In this document: piece after piece, positions 35,201-43,400 of the stretch
How positions within the stretch are numbered: the stretch's first letter is position 1
How the letters are laid out: the number at the start of each line of letters is the position of its first letter
Assembly: GCF_019207085.1 (NCBI RefSeq)
Contig: NZ_JAATOM010000005.1
Location: 310,001-374,000 of the forward strand
Source: Variovorax sp. dw_308
Lineage (GTDB): Bacteria; Pseudomonadota; Gammaproteobacteria; Burkholderiales; Burkholderiaceae_C
Reading direction: 5' to 3'
Length of the DNA: 64,000 nt
Notes under the pieces: model-generated
The model's input: only the letters and a program-made list of their open reading frames with translations
What the model was told of the DNA's origin: nothing
The model's database searches: none
Position numbers and translations under genes: made by a program

Positions 35201-37447
35201 GATCACGCGCTGCAGCAGGCCGCGGTCGAGCGGACCCCGCAGCCGCAGCGAGACCGCCACGTTGTAGGCCACGGAAGCCGGATTGAACTGCTGGATGACC
35301 CACATGCGCCGTTGCGACAGCGATGCAGGCAGCGGCTGGCCACGCGGCACCGGCAGGATCGGCGTTTCCGGCGCGCGCGGCGGGTCGTCGCGCAAGGCCT
35401 CGGCCACCCGTCCCGCCAGCGCGGCGACCGTGGGCTGCTCGAACAGCGCCTGCAGCGGAAGCACCACGCCCAGGCGATCCTGCAGGCGCGATGCGACCTG
35501 CGACATCGTCAGCGAGGTGCCGCCCAATTCGGCAAAGTGATCGTGGACGCCGAACGCGCGGGTGCCGAGCACTTCCTGCCAGATGTCCCACACGGCCTGT
35601 TCGGCTGCATCGCGCGGCGGCACTTGCCGTGCATCCGGCGCTTGCGCCTCGCGCGCCAGGAGCTCGAGTTCACCGGCGAGGTACGCGCTGCGGCATGCAT
35701 GGCGCTGGATCTTGCCGCTGGAGGTGCGCGGCAGGGCGCCCGCCCGGACCAATGCCACGGCCTCGACGGGCACGTCGTGCGCCTGCGCGACGGCGCGGCG
35801 CACCGTGCGCGCGATGGCGGCGGAGGCGTCCGGGTCCGCGCGGCGCTCCATCTCGAGCAGCAGCACCACGGCTTCGCCCTGGCCGTCGTCGACACCGAAG
35901 GCCGCGGTGAAGCCAGCACGCAGACCGGGATGCGTTTGTTCCGCGGTTTGTTCGAGATCCTGCGGGTAGTGGTTCTCGCCGTGGACGATGATCAGGTCCT
36001 TGTGGCGGCCGGTGACGAACAGCTCGCCGCCTTCGACAAAGCCGAAGTCGCCGGTGCGCAACCAGGGGCCCGAGCCGTCCGCCAGGGTGGCCCCGAAAGT
36101 GGCACTCGACAACGCGTCCTGGCGCCAGTAGCCCGAGCCGACGCTCGGCGAGCGCACCCAGATTTCGCCGACGCCATCGCTGGCGCAGCGCGAGCGCGTG
36201 TCGATGTCGACGATGGCCAATCCGGTGTCCTGCAGTGGCGGCCCGCAACTGACGAGCGCCTGGCTGGCAGGATGGTCGATGGCCTGGGGCAGGACGAGAT
36301 GGGAGCGCAAGGCCGCCGCATTGACGCCCAGCAGGCGCGGTGGCTGGTCGGGCTTGCTGATCGTCACCGCGAGCACCGCCTCGGCAAGGCCGAAGGCCGC
36401 TGAAAACGCCTGAGGCCGCAGGCCCGCGGGGGCGCAGGCTTCCAGGAAACCTTGCACGGTGGCGACACGCACCGGCTCTGCGCCGCAGCTGAACGACACC
36501 ATCCTTGAAAGATCGCCGGCATAGGGCTGGCCCGCCAACTGGCGCAGGCATGCGGCGTAGGCGGAATCGGGCGCGCCGCTGTGCGTGATGCCGAACGCGC
36601 TGATGGCATCGAGCCAACGCAGCGGCCGACGCAGGAAGGTCAGGGGGGACATCAACCAGCTGCTGGCGCCGGCCATCATTGGCGCGAGCAAGCCGGTCAT
36701 CAGGCCGAAGTCGTGGAAATGCGGCAGCCAGGTGAGCGGCCGGCTGTCCCGCTGCACACCGGCCGCCGTGGCCAGCGAACGCGCATTGGCCAGCGCGTTG
36801 GCATGGCTGAGGCACACGCCGCGCGGCGCCGAGGTCGAGCCCGAGGTGTACTGGAGGTAGGCCAGCGTTCCAGGCTCCACGACCGGATCGCCAAGCGCGG
36901 CCGGATCGGGCTCGATGGCCTGGAGTTCAGCGGGCGTCAACCAGCGCGAGCCGGTGCCGACGTGCGCGCCGGCCAGGTCGGCTGCGGCCTGGCGCATGGA
37001 TTCGGCGATCAGGACCAGGCTGGCGCCGGCATCCTCGACGATGCCGCGCAGCCGCGGGGCGGCCCGGCGCCAGCGGATCGGGTCCGGGGCCGGCACCGGC
37101 ACGGCCACACGGCCCGACAGCATGCATGCCCAGAATGCGCAGGCGAAATCCAGGCCGGTGGGCAGCGCGAGCAATATGCGGTCGCCAGGGCGCGTGACCT
37201 GGGCCAGGTGTCGTGCCAGGTCGCGGCATCGCACCCCGAGTTCGGCAAAGCTCACGCTTTCGGCCAATGTCAGGTCGTCGCGCACCACGGCATACGCCAC
37301 GCGGTCGCCTCCCTCGGCGCATCGCGATTCGAAAAGTGCCGCAAGTGTGCGGTGAGTGACCGCGATTTGCGCGGCCCTCCCTGGATAGATGGCTTGGGTC
37401 AAAACAGGGAAACTTGGTCCGCCCGCGCTGCGGATAGCGGCGGGCAA
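32207..37447 (-). CDS. Hybrid FAAL-PCP-C-A-PCP lipopeptide synthetase, predicted N-acyl-glycine module
   Basis: 1746-residue single-module synthetase. Domain order: fatty acyl-AMP ligase about 30-590 (LQYTSGSTSAPRGV, WLPHFHDFGLMTG, LPRTSSGKIQR); carrier about 615-685 with Ser645 in LGGTSL; condensation about 700-1140 with HHAITD at 838-843; adenylation about 1165-1655; carrier about 1675-1742 with Ser1706 in LGGHSL. Adenylation pocket residues D1362, I1363, L1366, Q1405, I1429, G1431, M1452, V1460, W1461, K1648 read DILQIGMVWK, close to the known glycine code. There is no thioesterase, reductase or terminal condensation domain, and no PPTase or MbtH gene adjoins. The start is uncertain: no ATG exists, and TTG at 37447 is the outermost option. 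Product inferred as acyl-glycyl thioester with unknown release. Confidence 0.88.
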   Translation of the reverse strand: MPAAIRSAGGPSFPVLTQAIYPGRAAQIAVTHRTLAALFESRCAEGGDRVAYAVVRDDLTLAESVSFAELGVRCRDLARHLAQVTRPGDRILLALPTGLDFACAFWACMLSGRVAVPVPAPDPIRWRRAAPRLRGIVEDAGASLVLIAESMRQAAADLAGAHVGTGSRWLTPAELQAIEPDPAALGDPVVEPGTLAYLQYTSGSTSAPRGVCLSHANALANARSLATAAGVQRDSRPLTWLPHFHDFGLMTGLLAPMMAGASSWLMSPLTFLRRPLRWLDAISAFGITHSGAPDSAYAACLRQLAGQPYAGDLSRMVSFSCGAEPVRVATVQGFLEACAPAGLRPQAFSAAFGLAEAVLAVTISKPDQPPRLLGVNAAALRSHLVLPQAIDHPASQALVSCGPPLQDTGLAIVDIDTRSRCASDGVGEIWVRSPSVGSGYWRQDALSSATFGATLADGSGPWLRTGDFGFVEGGELFVTGRHKDLIIVHGENHYPQDLEQTAEQTHPGLRAGFTAAFGVDDGQGEAVVLLLEMERRADPDASAAIARTVRRAVAQAHDVPVEAVALVRAGALPRTSSGKIQRHACRSAYLAGELELLAREAQAPDARQVPPRDAAEQAVWDIWQEVLGTRAFGVHDHFAELGGTSLTMSQVASRLQDRLGVVLPLQALFEQPTVAALAGRVAEALRDDPPRAPETPILPVPRGQPLPASLSQRRMWVIQQFNPASVAYNVAVSLRLRGPLDRGLLQRVIDHLVERHEGLRTHFEMQGPEPVQLIAASLQRDIEYIPLQSLQPAERMHKGRALLRDRASTPFDLAQPPLHRATLVGLDDDDHLFLWLMHHAITDNWSMAVLMREVLALYSAWLGGREARLPALPVEYADYAAWQRAPETVRQRQHQMVYWIERLRGLQPMQLPTDFSRPAFAGFHGAKVTASLPARLSEALRSFCARHAATPFMVLLAAFKLMLSRQAGSADIAVGTPIANRHHLATEQLVGTLVNTLVMRTDLSGDPAFSQLVLRVRETALGAYAHQDAPFDELVEALGQGGVAQPDGLVRVLFNVLNAPLGRLEPVPFAYEEYPLERTASQFDFSLHIDTEFAHRIHLEYSTDLYAAVTAERMLENYVALVEQVLLEPERPLSAYPIVAPAQLALLHKQWNATQLALPAQLLVHRHLRTDSATLRDAVAVVDASDLRLRYAELDARSNALARALRSRGIARGHRVGLCLPRDAGMLVALLAVLKSGAAYVPLDPAFPVSRLAYMAADAELSAILTPPELTAPLRGVDVPLLDPRDPGLVAGASEAALPADPELDAGPLDAAYIIYTSGSTGQPKGVTLPHRAVVNFLTAMAQAPGLLASDRLVAVTTLSFDIAVLELLLPLALGAQVIVASREQVGDPTQLRELLDRHEATVMQATPSAWRALIDAGWAGGPGFRALIGGESLQPALAEQLMERCTALWNMYGPTETTVWSTCWQVQAPGQGIAIGRPIANTTVWVLDPHGHACPPGVPGEACIGGLGVALGYHRRDELTASRFVPDRWSDEPAARLYRTGDLARWRHDGLLEHLGRLDHQVKVRGYRIELGEIESALSEHASVADNVVVTHTEGEDDVRLVAYCVARTQLLDPAALREHLRARLPEYMLPQHIVRLEVLPLLPNGKIDRRALPRPVGEVLREPRQRAARLATPEEIAIAQIWSALLGADDISPVDNFFDLGGHSLLAMRAVLNIRERLGWNVAPDRLIYETLGQIARKENLSVN

Positions 37448-37536
37448 GGCTGGGGGTAACAGGAAGTACTAGCGCTGATAGTAGCGGCGTACCTCGCCCT
37501 GCCGATACCGATGATTCCCCCGAATCGTGACGCAGG

Positions 37537-39108
37537 TCACCGCTGGCCCTTCTTCTCCTCGATCATTTGCTCCCGCAACAACCGGTCGACCTCGCGCGCC
37601 CGGGTATCGATGATGGAAGCCTCGTAATGGTCCACCGGACCGGCGCCGGGCTGGCGGGCCAGGTCCTGGGCCGCCTTGAAGCGGTCCCGCGCGGCGACGT
37701 AGTCGAGGATGGCGACGTTGGCTTCCGCGTCGGCGCGGATCGCGCGCAGCGGTTCGTCCTGGGCGTTGTAGAGAAGGCTGAGGGTGCGCCAGGCGGTCGC
37801 GTCGCGCGGATGGGTGGCGACCCAGTCGCGCAGCGGCGGGATCATGGGCGCCGGGTTGCGCGTGGCGACGCCGGCTTGCGCGGACAGCAGCATCTCGGGC
37901 CGGTCGCGGGCCTTGGCGTCGAGCAGGGCGGCGGCGCGCGCGGGCTGGCCGGCGGAGAGTTCGATCTCGGCGGCAAGCAGTCGTGCCAGCCGGGCCGCCG
38001 GCGCGTTGCCGGCCGTGCGTTCGCGCAGGCGTGCGACCAGGTCGCGCGCGGCGCCGAAATCCTTCAGCTCATTGGCCGACAGGGCCGCAGCGTAGAGCAT
38101 GCCGGCTTGCTGCGCCGGCGGGCTCCTGGCGAATTCACCGGTGGCCACGGACTGGATCCAGACCCGCAGGATGTCGACGCCGGGGCGCGACATAACCCGC
38201 GCGCGCGACGAGATCATGGCGTGGTCCATCACCAGCGGCATGACGACGTCGGCGCCCGGCTTGAACTGGGCGCGGCCCTGCATGTCGGCGATGCGCTCGG
38301 TGGTCAGCGGGTGGCTGCGCAGGTAGGGATAGGAGCCGTTGTCGTTGAGGCGGGAGGCGTATTGCAGCTTCTCGAACATCGCGGCCGCGCCCTGGGGCGC
38401 ATAGCCGGCCTGCGTCATCACGCCGAAGCCGATGCGGTCGGCCTCGCGCTCCATGTCGCGCGAGAAGTTGAGCTGCCCCTGCATGGCCGCCGCCTGGCCG
38501 CCCATCGCCACGGCCTGGCCGATGTCGGCGCCGCTGCGGCTGCCGCTCTTGGCTGCGGCGAGCATGCCCAGCACCATGGCCGCGAGCATCACCGGCATGT
38601 TGCGGGCGTCGCGGCTGAGCATCCGCGAGATGTGCCGCTGCGTGATGTGCGACAGCTCGTGGCCGAGCACGGTGGCCATCTCGTCGCGGCTGCCGACAAC
38701 GGCGATCAGGCCGGTGTTCACGCCCATGTAGCCGCCCGGCAGGGCGAAGGCATTGATGTCGCGGTCACGGCCGAGCAGGATCGTCCAGGCGAAGCGCTCG
38801 TCGAGTTCCGGCGTGAGTTCGCCGCGCACGCGGGCGGCGGCCAGCAGCTTCTGCCAGATGTCGTTGATGTACTCGACCAGCACCGGGTCGTCGAGGTAGT
38901 CGTTGTCTCGGTAGATCTGGCGTGCGACGGTGTCGCCCAGCTGGCGTTCGGCGCTGGCGGTCATTTCGCCGTCGCCCATGCCGGGCAAGCCCTGCATCTG
39001 GGCGGCCGCGAGCGGCGGCATCACGATCTGGCACGCGATCAGGACGGTGGCGCAAAGCGCCCGCAGGGCGGGCACGACACCCGTTTTTGGCCTGGAAATT
39101 GAAGTCAA
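37537..39108 (-). CDS. M48 family metalloprotease with TPR repeats (BepA-like)
   Basis: 523-residue periplasmic protease resembling BepA/YfgC, which takes part in outer-membrane protein assembly and quality control. A signal peptide (about residues 10-36, ending PPLAAAQ) precedes the zinc motif HELSH and the third-ligand region [14 protein letters not shown]. The C-terminal half (about 300-515) is TPR-like. The start appears to be TTG at 39108 with GGAAAG eight bases upstream. It is divergent from moaC across 63 bases and lies 89 bases upstream of the synthetase gene on the same strand. Confidence 0.9.
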   Translation of the reverse strand: MTSISRPKTGVVPALRALCATVLIACQIVMPPLAAAQMQGLPGMGDGEMTASAERQLGDTVARQIYRDNDYLDDPVLVEYINDIWQKLLAAARVRGELTPELDERFAWTILLGRDRDINAFALPGGYMGVNTGLIAVVGSRDEMATVLGHELSHITQRHISRMLSRDARNMPVMLAAMVLGMLAAAKSGSRSGADIGQAVAMGGQAAAMQGQLNFSRDMEREADRIGFGVMTQAGYAPQGAAAMFEKLQYASRLNDNGSYPYLRSHPLTTERIADMQGRAQFKPGADVVMPLVMDHAMISSRARVMSRPGVDILRVWIQSVATGEFARSPPAQQAGMLYAAALSANELKDFGAARDLVARLRERTAGNAPAARLARLLAAEIELSAGQPARAAALLDAKARDRPEMLLSAQAGVATRNPAPMIPPLRDWVATHPRDATAWRTLSLLYNAQDEPLRAIRADAEANVAILDYVAARDRFKAAQDLARQPGAGPVDHYEASIIDTRAREVDRLLREQMIEEKKGQR

Positions 39109-39171
39109 CCGCAGCTTTCCTGGTTGTTGAGTCGGCCTCGTATGATGCGCGACCGCACCGAATGTTCACTC

Positions 39172-39675
39172 ATGAGTTCCCTTACACACTTTGACCGCGA
39201 GGGGCAGGCCCACATGGTCGACGTGGCCGGCAAGGCCGCCACGCACCGTGTCGCCATCGCCACCGGCCGCATCGAGATGCTGGCGAGCACGCTGGCGCTG
39301 ATCGAGTCGGGGAGCGCGAAGAAGGGCGATGTGCTGGGCGTGGCACGGATTGCGGGGATCCAGGCGGCGAAGAAGACCAGCGATCTGATTCCGCTGTGCC
39401 ATCCGCTGGCGCTGACGCGCGTGGCCGTGGGATTCACCACGCACGCCGCCGAGGCCGGGCTGCCGCCGCATGTGGTCTGCAGCGCGACGGTGGAGACCGT
39501 CGGGCCGACCGGCGTGGAGATGGAGGCGCTGACCGCCGTGCAGGTGGCGCTGCTGACGATCTACGACATGTGCAAGGCGGTGGACCGGGGGATGACGATC
39601 AGCGGCGTGCGGGTGCTGGAGAAGCACGGGGGGAAGTCGGGGAGTTTCACGGCGGGTTCAATCTCGCCGCCGTGA
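39172..39675 (+). CDS. moaC: Cyclic pyranopterin monophosphate synthase
   Basis: 167-residue MoaC, which converts the 3',8-cyclo-GTP product of MoaA to cPMP in molybdenum cofactor synthesis. Conserved blocks [37 protein letters not shown] and [13 protein letters not shown] are intact, and the length is normal. The start MSSLTHFD was chosen over an upstream frame extension; no strong ribosome binding site is visible. No other moa genes adjoin. Confidence 0.95.
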   Translation: MSSLTHFDREGQAHMVDVAGKAATHRVAIATGRIEMLASTLALIESGSAKKGDVLGVARIAGIQAAKKTSDLIPLCHPLALTRVAVGFTTHAAEAGLPPHVVCSATVETVGPTGVEMEALTAVQVALLTIYDMCKAVDRGMTISGVRVLEKHGGKSGSFTAGSISPP

Positions 39676-39854
39676 CCCTTCGCGGCCGGCCCACGTCATA
39701 CATACTGTTGCAACGCAGCAACGGACTTGTCTCACACGTAGAAGTTTGTATTCACTCGCCCAGAAGCCCGCGAAATAGTACACACCTGCGCCGCTTCGCT
39801 CAGACGAAAGGCGCGTCCGGCTAGACGAGCGGCCACTCTGCACTCTCACATCGT

Positions 39855-39869
39855 GTGACACTTTGTCAC
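39855..39869. promoter_or_regulatory. Palindrome upstream of the first pilin operon
   Basis: GTGACA-CTT-TGTCAC, six-base arms, 32 bases before the pilE start. It may be an operator or part of a promoter. No regulator is assigned. Confidence 0.3.
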
Positions 39870-39900
39870 CATTGAACGATTGAGATACAAAGGTTTTAAA

Positions 39901-40350
39901 GTGCCAAACGACGCCGCGACCCCACTGCGCTCCCGGGGCTTCACGCTTATCGAAATGATGATCGTCGTGGCGATTGTCGCGATCCTCGCCTCCATCGCAC
40001 TGCCTGCCTACAAGAACTACGTAATCCGCGGCCGCATCCCCGAGGCGACATCGGCGCTGGCTTCGCAGCAGGTGAAGATGGAACAGTTCTACCAGGACAA
40101 CTTGACTTATGTCGGCGCGACCTGCACGAACACCGCCACGGCCGTCACGGGCAAGTACTTCGGATTCACCTGCTCAGGCGCGTCGACCACTGCCTATACG
40201 CTGACCGCGACTGGCACTGGGGGCATGACAGGCTTCAAGTACACGGTCGATCAGGGGGGCAGCAAGACGACAACGGTGACGTCGGTCTCGGGCTGGGCAA
40301 GCCCTTCGCCCAACAACTGCTGGGTCACGAACACGGGCGGGTCGTGCTGA
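39901..40350 (+). CDS. pilE: Type IV pilin (PilE-like), operon 1
   Basis: Type IV prepilin of about 149 residues. The leader ends SRG and is cut before [20 protein letters not shown], with Glu5 present, as required by PilD. The C-terminal part carries four Cys, the last pair framing a D-loop ([12 protein letters not shown]). GTG at 39901 follows AAAGG and is preferred; TTG at 39880 would extend it. It opens the operon pilE-fimT-pilV-pilW-pilX-pilY1; its stop overlaps the fimT start (TGATG). It could be a major-like or minor pilin. Confidence 0.85.
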   Translation: MPNDAATPLRSRGFTLIEMMIVVAIVAILASIALPAYKNYVIRGRIPEATSALASQQVKMEQFYQDNLTYVGATCTNTATAVTGKYFGFTCSGASTTAYTLTATGTGGMTGFKYTVDQGGSKTTTVTSVSGWASPSPNNCWVTNTGGSC

Positions 40351-40988
40351 TGCGCAAGTTTGCTTCGACCGCGTCGGTGCGCGGCATGACGCTGATCGAA
40401 TTGATGGTTTCCATCACGATCTTCGCCATCGCGCTGACGCTGAGCATCCCTTCTTTCGGCGAGTGGCTCCAGAACTCGCAACTGCGGAGCACCGCCGAGT
40501 CGATGCAGAACGGCATCCAGTTTGCGCGCGCGGAAGCCGTGCGGCGCAACAATCCAACCCAGTTCCAGTTCGTCAGCACGACGGACAACACTTGCGCCCT
40601 GGCCACCGCCGGGCCGTACTGGGTCGTCAACATGCCGACCACGGCGGCAGCCACGCCAGTAGGAGCGTGCGGCGCAACGCCGAGCGACGCAACGTCGCCC
40701 TACATCCTGCAATTCAGCCCCGTTGTCTCCACCAGGGCATTGACCTCGATGACGGTGGCGGCGTCGCAGAAGGTCATCAGCTTCGACGGGCTGGGCCGGC
40801 AGACGGCATCCGTCAATCCGGCAACGCCGGCCGCTCAGTTCTCCGTCGACATCACGCCCGTCAATACCAGTTCCTGTGTCGCCAACGGCGGCACGCTGCG
40901 CTGCCTGCGCGTCACCGTGTCGACGATGGGCCAGGTGCGCATGTGCGACCCGAGCCTTACCGCCGGCTCGACCCCGACAGCCTGCTGA
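40350..40988 (+). CDS. fimT: GspH/FimT-type minor pseudopilin, operon 1
   Basis: 212-residue minor pilin with prepilin site RG-MTLIELMVSITIFAIAL, followed by a GspH-like globular domain (ESMQNGIQFARAEAVRRNNP, typical of FimT/FimU). FimT-type proteins prime pilus assembly and in some species bind DNA during uptake. The start ATG overlaps the pilE stop by one base, so translation is coupled. Two Cys pairs near the C-terminus may form disulfides. Confidence 0.88.
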   Translation: MRKFASTASVRGMTLIELMVSITIFAIALTLSIPSFGEWLQNSQLRSTAESMQNGIQFARAEAVRRNNPTQFQFVSTTDNTCALATAGPYWVVNMPTTAAATPVGACGATPSDATSPYILQFSPVVSTRALTSMTVAASQKVISFDGLGRQTASVNPATPAAQFSVDITPVNTSSCVANGGTLRCLRVTVSTMGQVRMCDPSLTAGSTPTAC

Positions 40989-41000
40989 ATTCCCGCCACC

Positions 41001-41471
41001 ATGAGCAAGTGCCAATCTGCCAACCGTTGCCGCGCTTCGTCGCAAGCAGGCTTCATGCTGCTGGAAGTACTCGTAGCGATATTGATCTTTGCCGTCGGCG
41101 TGGTGGGCCTGCTCGGCTTGCAGACCGCTTCGATCCGGCAGGCGGCCGCCGCCGAATACCGCTCGACGGCGCAACTCGCAGCGAACGACCTCATCAGCCG
41201 CATGTGGATCACCGATCGCACCTACGCGACGCTCAGCACCAGCTTCGCAGGCGGGGCGACCCCCGGGGCCGGTTATGCGGCCTGGTGGGCGGCCTGGTCA
41301 AAATTCCTTCCGGGTACGTCGTCGACGGTTCTGACGCCCACTGTCACTGTCACCTCCGTTCCGGGCGGTGGCGCCACGTCGACGCCAAGCAGCCTCGTGG
41401 CGATCACGATTCAGTGGAAAGCATCGGACGCGACAACGCACAACTACAACGTCGAAGCGGCACTCAAGTGA
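41001..41471 (+). CDS. pilV: PilV minor pilin, operon 1
   Basis: 156-residue type IV minor pilin with leader ending SQAG and processed N-terminus FMLLEVLVAILIFAVGVVGLLGLQ, typical of PilV. It lies 12 bases after fimT. In related systems PilV joins FimU, PilW, PilX and PilE in the tip complex that holds PilY1. The adjacent pilW start lies just past its stop. Confidence 0.88.
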   Translation: MSKCQSANRCRASSQAGFMLLEVLVAILIFAVGVVGLLGLQTASIRQAAAAEYRSTAQLAANDLISRMWITDRTYATLSTSFAGGATPGAGYAAWWAAWSKFLPGTSSTVLTPTVTVTSVPGGGATSTPSSLVAITIQWKASDATTHNYNVEAALK

Positions 41472-41488
41472 CCGGAGCCGTGCAACAC

Positions 41489-42658
41489 ATGTTCCTTCAC
41501 CAACGCATCGGCAAATCGCGCCAGTCCGGCTTCTCACTGGTTGAAATCATGGTCGGGATCGTGATCGGCATGCTGGCGGTCATCATCATCATGCAGGTCT
41601 TCTCCACCTCTGAAGCCAACAAGCGCAACATGACCGGCGGAGGCGATGCCCAGATGAACGGCGGCCTCGCCCTCTACGGCATCGAACGCGACGTGCGGGC
41701 GGCTGGCTACGGCGTGAACGCCTTCAACCTGCTGGGCTGCAGCCTTAGCTACAAGCCGAAAAACGATGCCGCCGTCACGCTCAATGGCAGCGGCATCGGG
41801 CCGGTCACCATCAATCCCCCTGCAGCGCTGGTGCCGGCCGGCGATGCAAAGACCGACACGCTCCTGGTGATGTACGGCAACTCGAACAGCCCGGCCGAAG
41901 GCGACCCCACCCTCGCCGTGTCGACCTCCACGGTCTACCGGGTCTCGACGCCGGCATCGTTTGCTGCCAACGACTACATCCTCGCCGAGGCCTCGACGCG
42001 TCCTTCGCCCTGCGCGCTAACCCTCGACCAGGTCACGTCCGTGAACGCTTCGACGTCCACTCTCAATGTGAAGACCGGCGCCGCCGGGATGGCCGCCAAC
42101 AGCGTGATCTTCAATTTGGGCCAGACGCTCACGGTCCGCGCCTACGCGGTGCGCAACGGCAATCTGACGGTGTGCGACTACACCGCCTACGACTGCGGCA
42201 AGGCTTCCTACGCCAGCCCGTTGAATTCGACCGTGTGGGTGCCCGCCAACGGCAACATCGTCAGCCTGCGCGCGCAGTATGGCCGCGACACCTCCGGCAT
42301 GGCAGCCTCGCCTGCGCAGATGTCCGGCGTCGTGGACACCTTCGACCAGACGACGCCTGGCAGCACTGCCGACACCAGCGGCTTGCCACCTTATTGCAGC
42401 TGGGCCCGCGCCCTGGCCGTGCGCCTGGTGCTTGTGGCCCGCAGCCCGGCCTTCGACAAGGCGGCTCCGACCAGTGCGTCGCCGACCTGGACCGGCACCG
42501 CCGCCAACTCGACGGCGTCGCCCGGCTATCCGCTCAACACGGCGACGCCCATCGACCTCTCCGGCCAGACCAACTGGCAGAACTACCGATACAAAACCAA
42601 CCAGACCACCGTGCCGTTGCGCAACGTTGTCTGGCAAGGCTCGCAAAGCGGATGCTGA
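41489..42658 (+). CDS. pilW: PilW minor pilin, operon 1
   Basis: 389-residue PilW-type minor pilin. The prepilin site is RQSG-FSLVEIMVGIVIGMLAVIIIM; a long C-terminal PilW domain follows (GGLALYGIERDVRAAGYG, typical). The ATG has GGAG eleven bases upstream; a GTG at 41468 overlapping the pilV stop is an alternative. Its end overlaps pilX by seven bases. Likely part of the PilY1-bearing pilus tip. Confidence 0.88.
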   Translation: MFLHQRIGKSRQSGFSLVEIMVGIVIGMLAVIIIMQVFSTSEANKRNMTGGGDAQMNGGLALYGIERDVRAAGYGVNAFNLLGCSLSYKPKNDAAVTLNGSGIGPVTINPPAALVPAGDAKTDTLLVMYGNSNSPAEGDPTLAVSTSTVYRVSTPASFAANDYILAEASTRPSPCALTLDQVTSVNASTSTLNVKTGAAGMAANSVIFNLGQTLTVRAYAVRNGNLTVCDYTAYDCGKASYASPLNSTVWVPANGNIVSLRAQYGRDTSGMAASPAQMSGVVDTFDQTTPGSTADTSGLPPYCSWARALAVRLVLVARSPAFDKAAPTSASPTWTGTAANSTASPGYPLNTATPIDLSGQTNWQNYRYKTNQTTVPLRNVVWQGSQSGC

Positions 42659-43329
42659 TCCACAAAATCCACCCCAAGCCAGCGTTTCACCGGCGCGGCA
42701 CCGGCCGGCAGGACGGCATCGTCGTGGTCCTCGCGCTCATCGTTCTTGTCGCGCTCACACTGGCGGCCGTCGCCTTGACGCGATCGGTCACCACCAGCAA
42801 CACCATTGCCGGCAACCTAGCGTTCCAGCAGGCCTCGACACACTCCGCCGACCTGGGTGTAGAGGCCGCCATCGCCTGGCTGGAGAACAACAACGGGCAG
42901 ACCGCCTCGGCAACGGCCACCACCTGCGGCACAGGCAGCTCGGTGCTGGCTTGCGACCAGACTGCCCGCGGCTATATTGCCCATCGCCAGGATCCGGACT
43001 TGGCTGCGACGCCGCCGACCACCTGGCCGGCGTTCTGGGCCAGCATGAAAGGCGAGGGAAAAACCTACACGCTGCCGACCGTAGACAACGGCAACACCGT
43101 GTCGTACTTCATCCAGCGCATGTGCACCACGGCCGGCGATTCGACGCTCACCACCAACTCCTGTTCGTATCCGCCTATCGCGTTGGCCGGTAGCTGCGCG
43201 GGAGGCAGCAGTTGCAACGCCGGCAGCAACAACCTCAATGCGGCCAGCCAGGTGTATTACCGCATCACCGTCCAGGTCACCGGGCCGCGCAATACACAAA
43301 GCATGGTCCAGACCATCGTGGCGCTTTGA
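42652..43329 (+). CDS. pilX: PilX minor pilin, operon 1
   Basis: 225-residue PilX-type protein. The basic leader is followed by QDGIVVVLALIVLVALTLAAVAL and then TIAGNLAFQQASTHSADLGVEAAIAWLE, the usual PilX layout. The residue at position 5 after the presumed cleavage Gly is not Glu, as is common for PilX. The start overlaps the pilW end by seven bases. Numerous Cys in the second half suggest an oxidised periplasmic domain. Confidence 0.85.
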   Translation: MLIHKIHPKPAFHRRGTGRQDGIVVVLALIVLVALTLAAVALTRSVTTSNTIAGNLAFQQASTHSADLGVEAAIAWLENNNGQTASATATTCGTGSSVLACDQTARGYIAHRQDPDLAATPPTTWPAFWASMKGEGKTYTLPTVDNGNTVSYFIQRMCTTAGDSTLTTNSCSYPPIALAGSCAGGSSCNAGSNNLNAASQVYYRITVQVTGPRNTQSMVQTIVAL

Positions 43330-43400
43330 ACGCACCACGGCACTCGCCCCCGCCGCCACCTCGAACAACACGAAACCCAGCCGACACGCGAGGGACTCCC

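Noticed and set aside
33455..36403. Long plus-strand open frame inside the FAAL-NRPS gene
   Set aside because: Antisense shadow of GC-rich coding sequence without ribosome binding site or domains.
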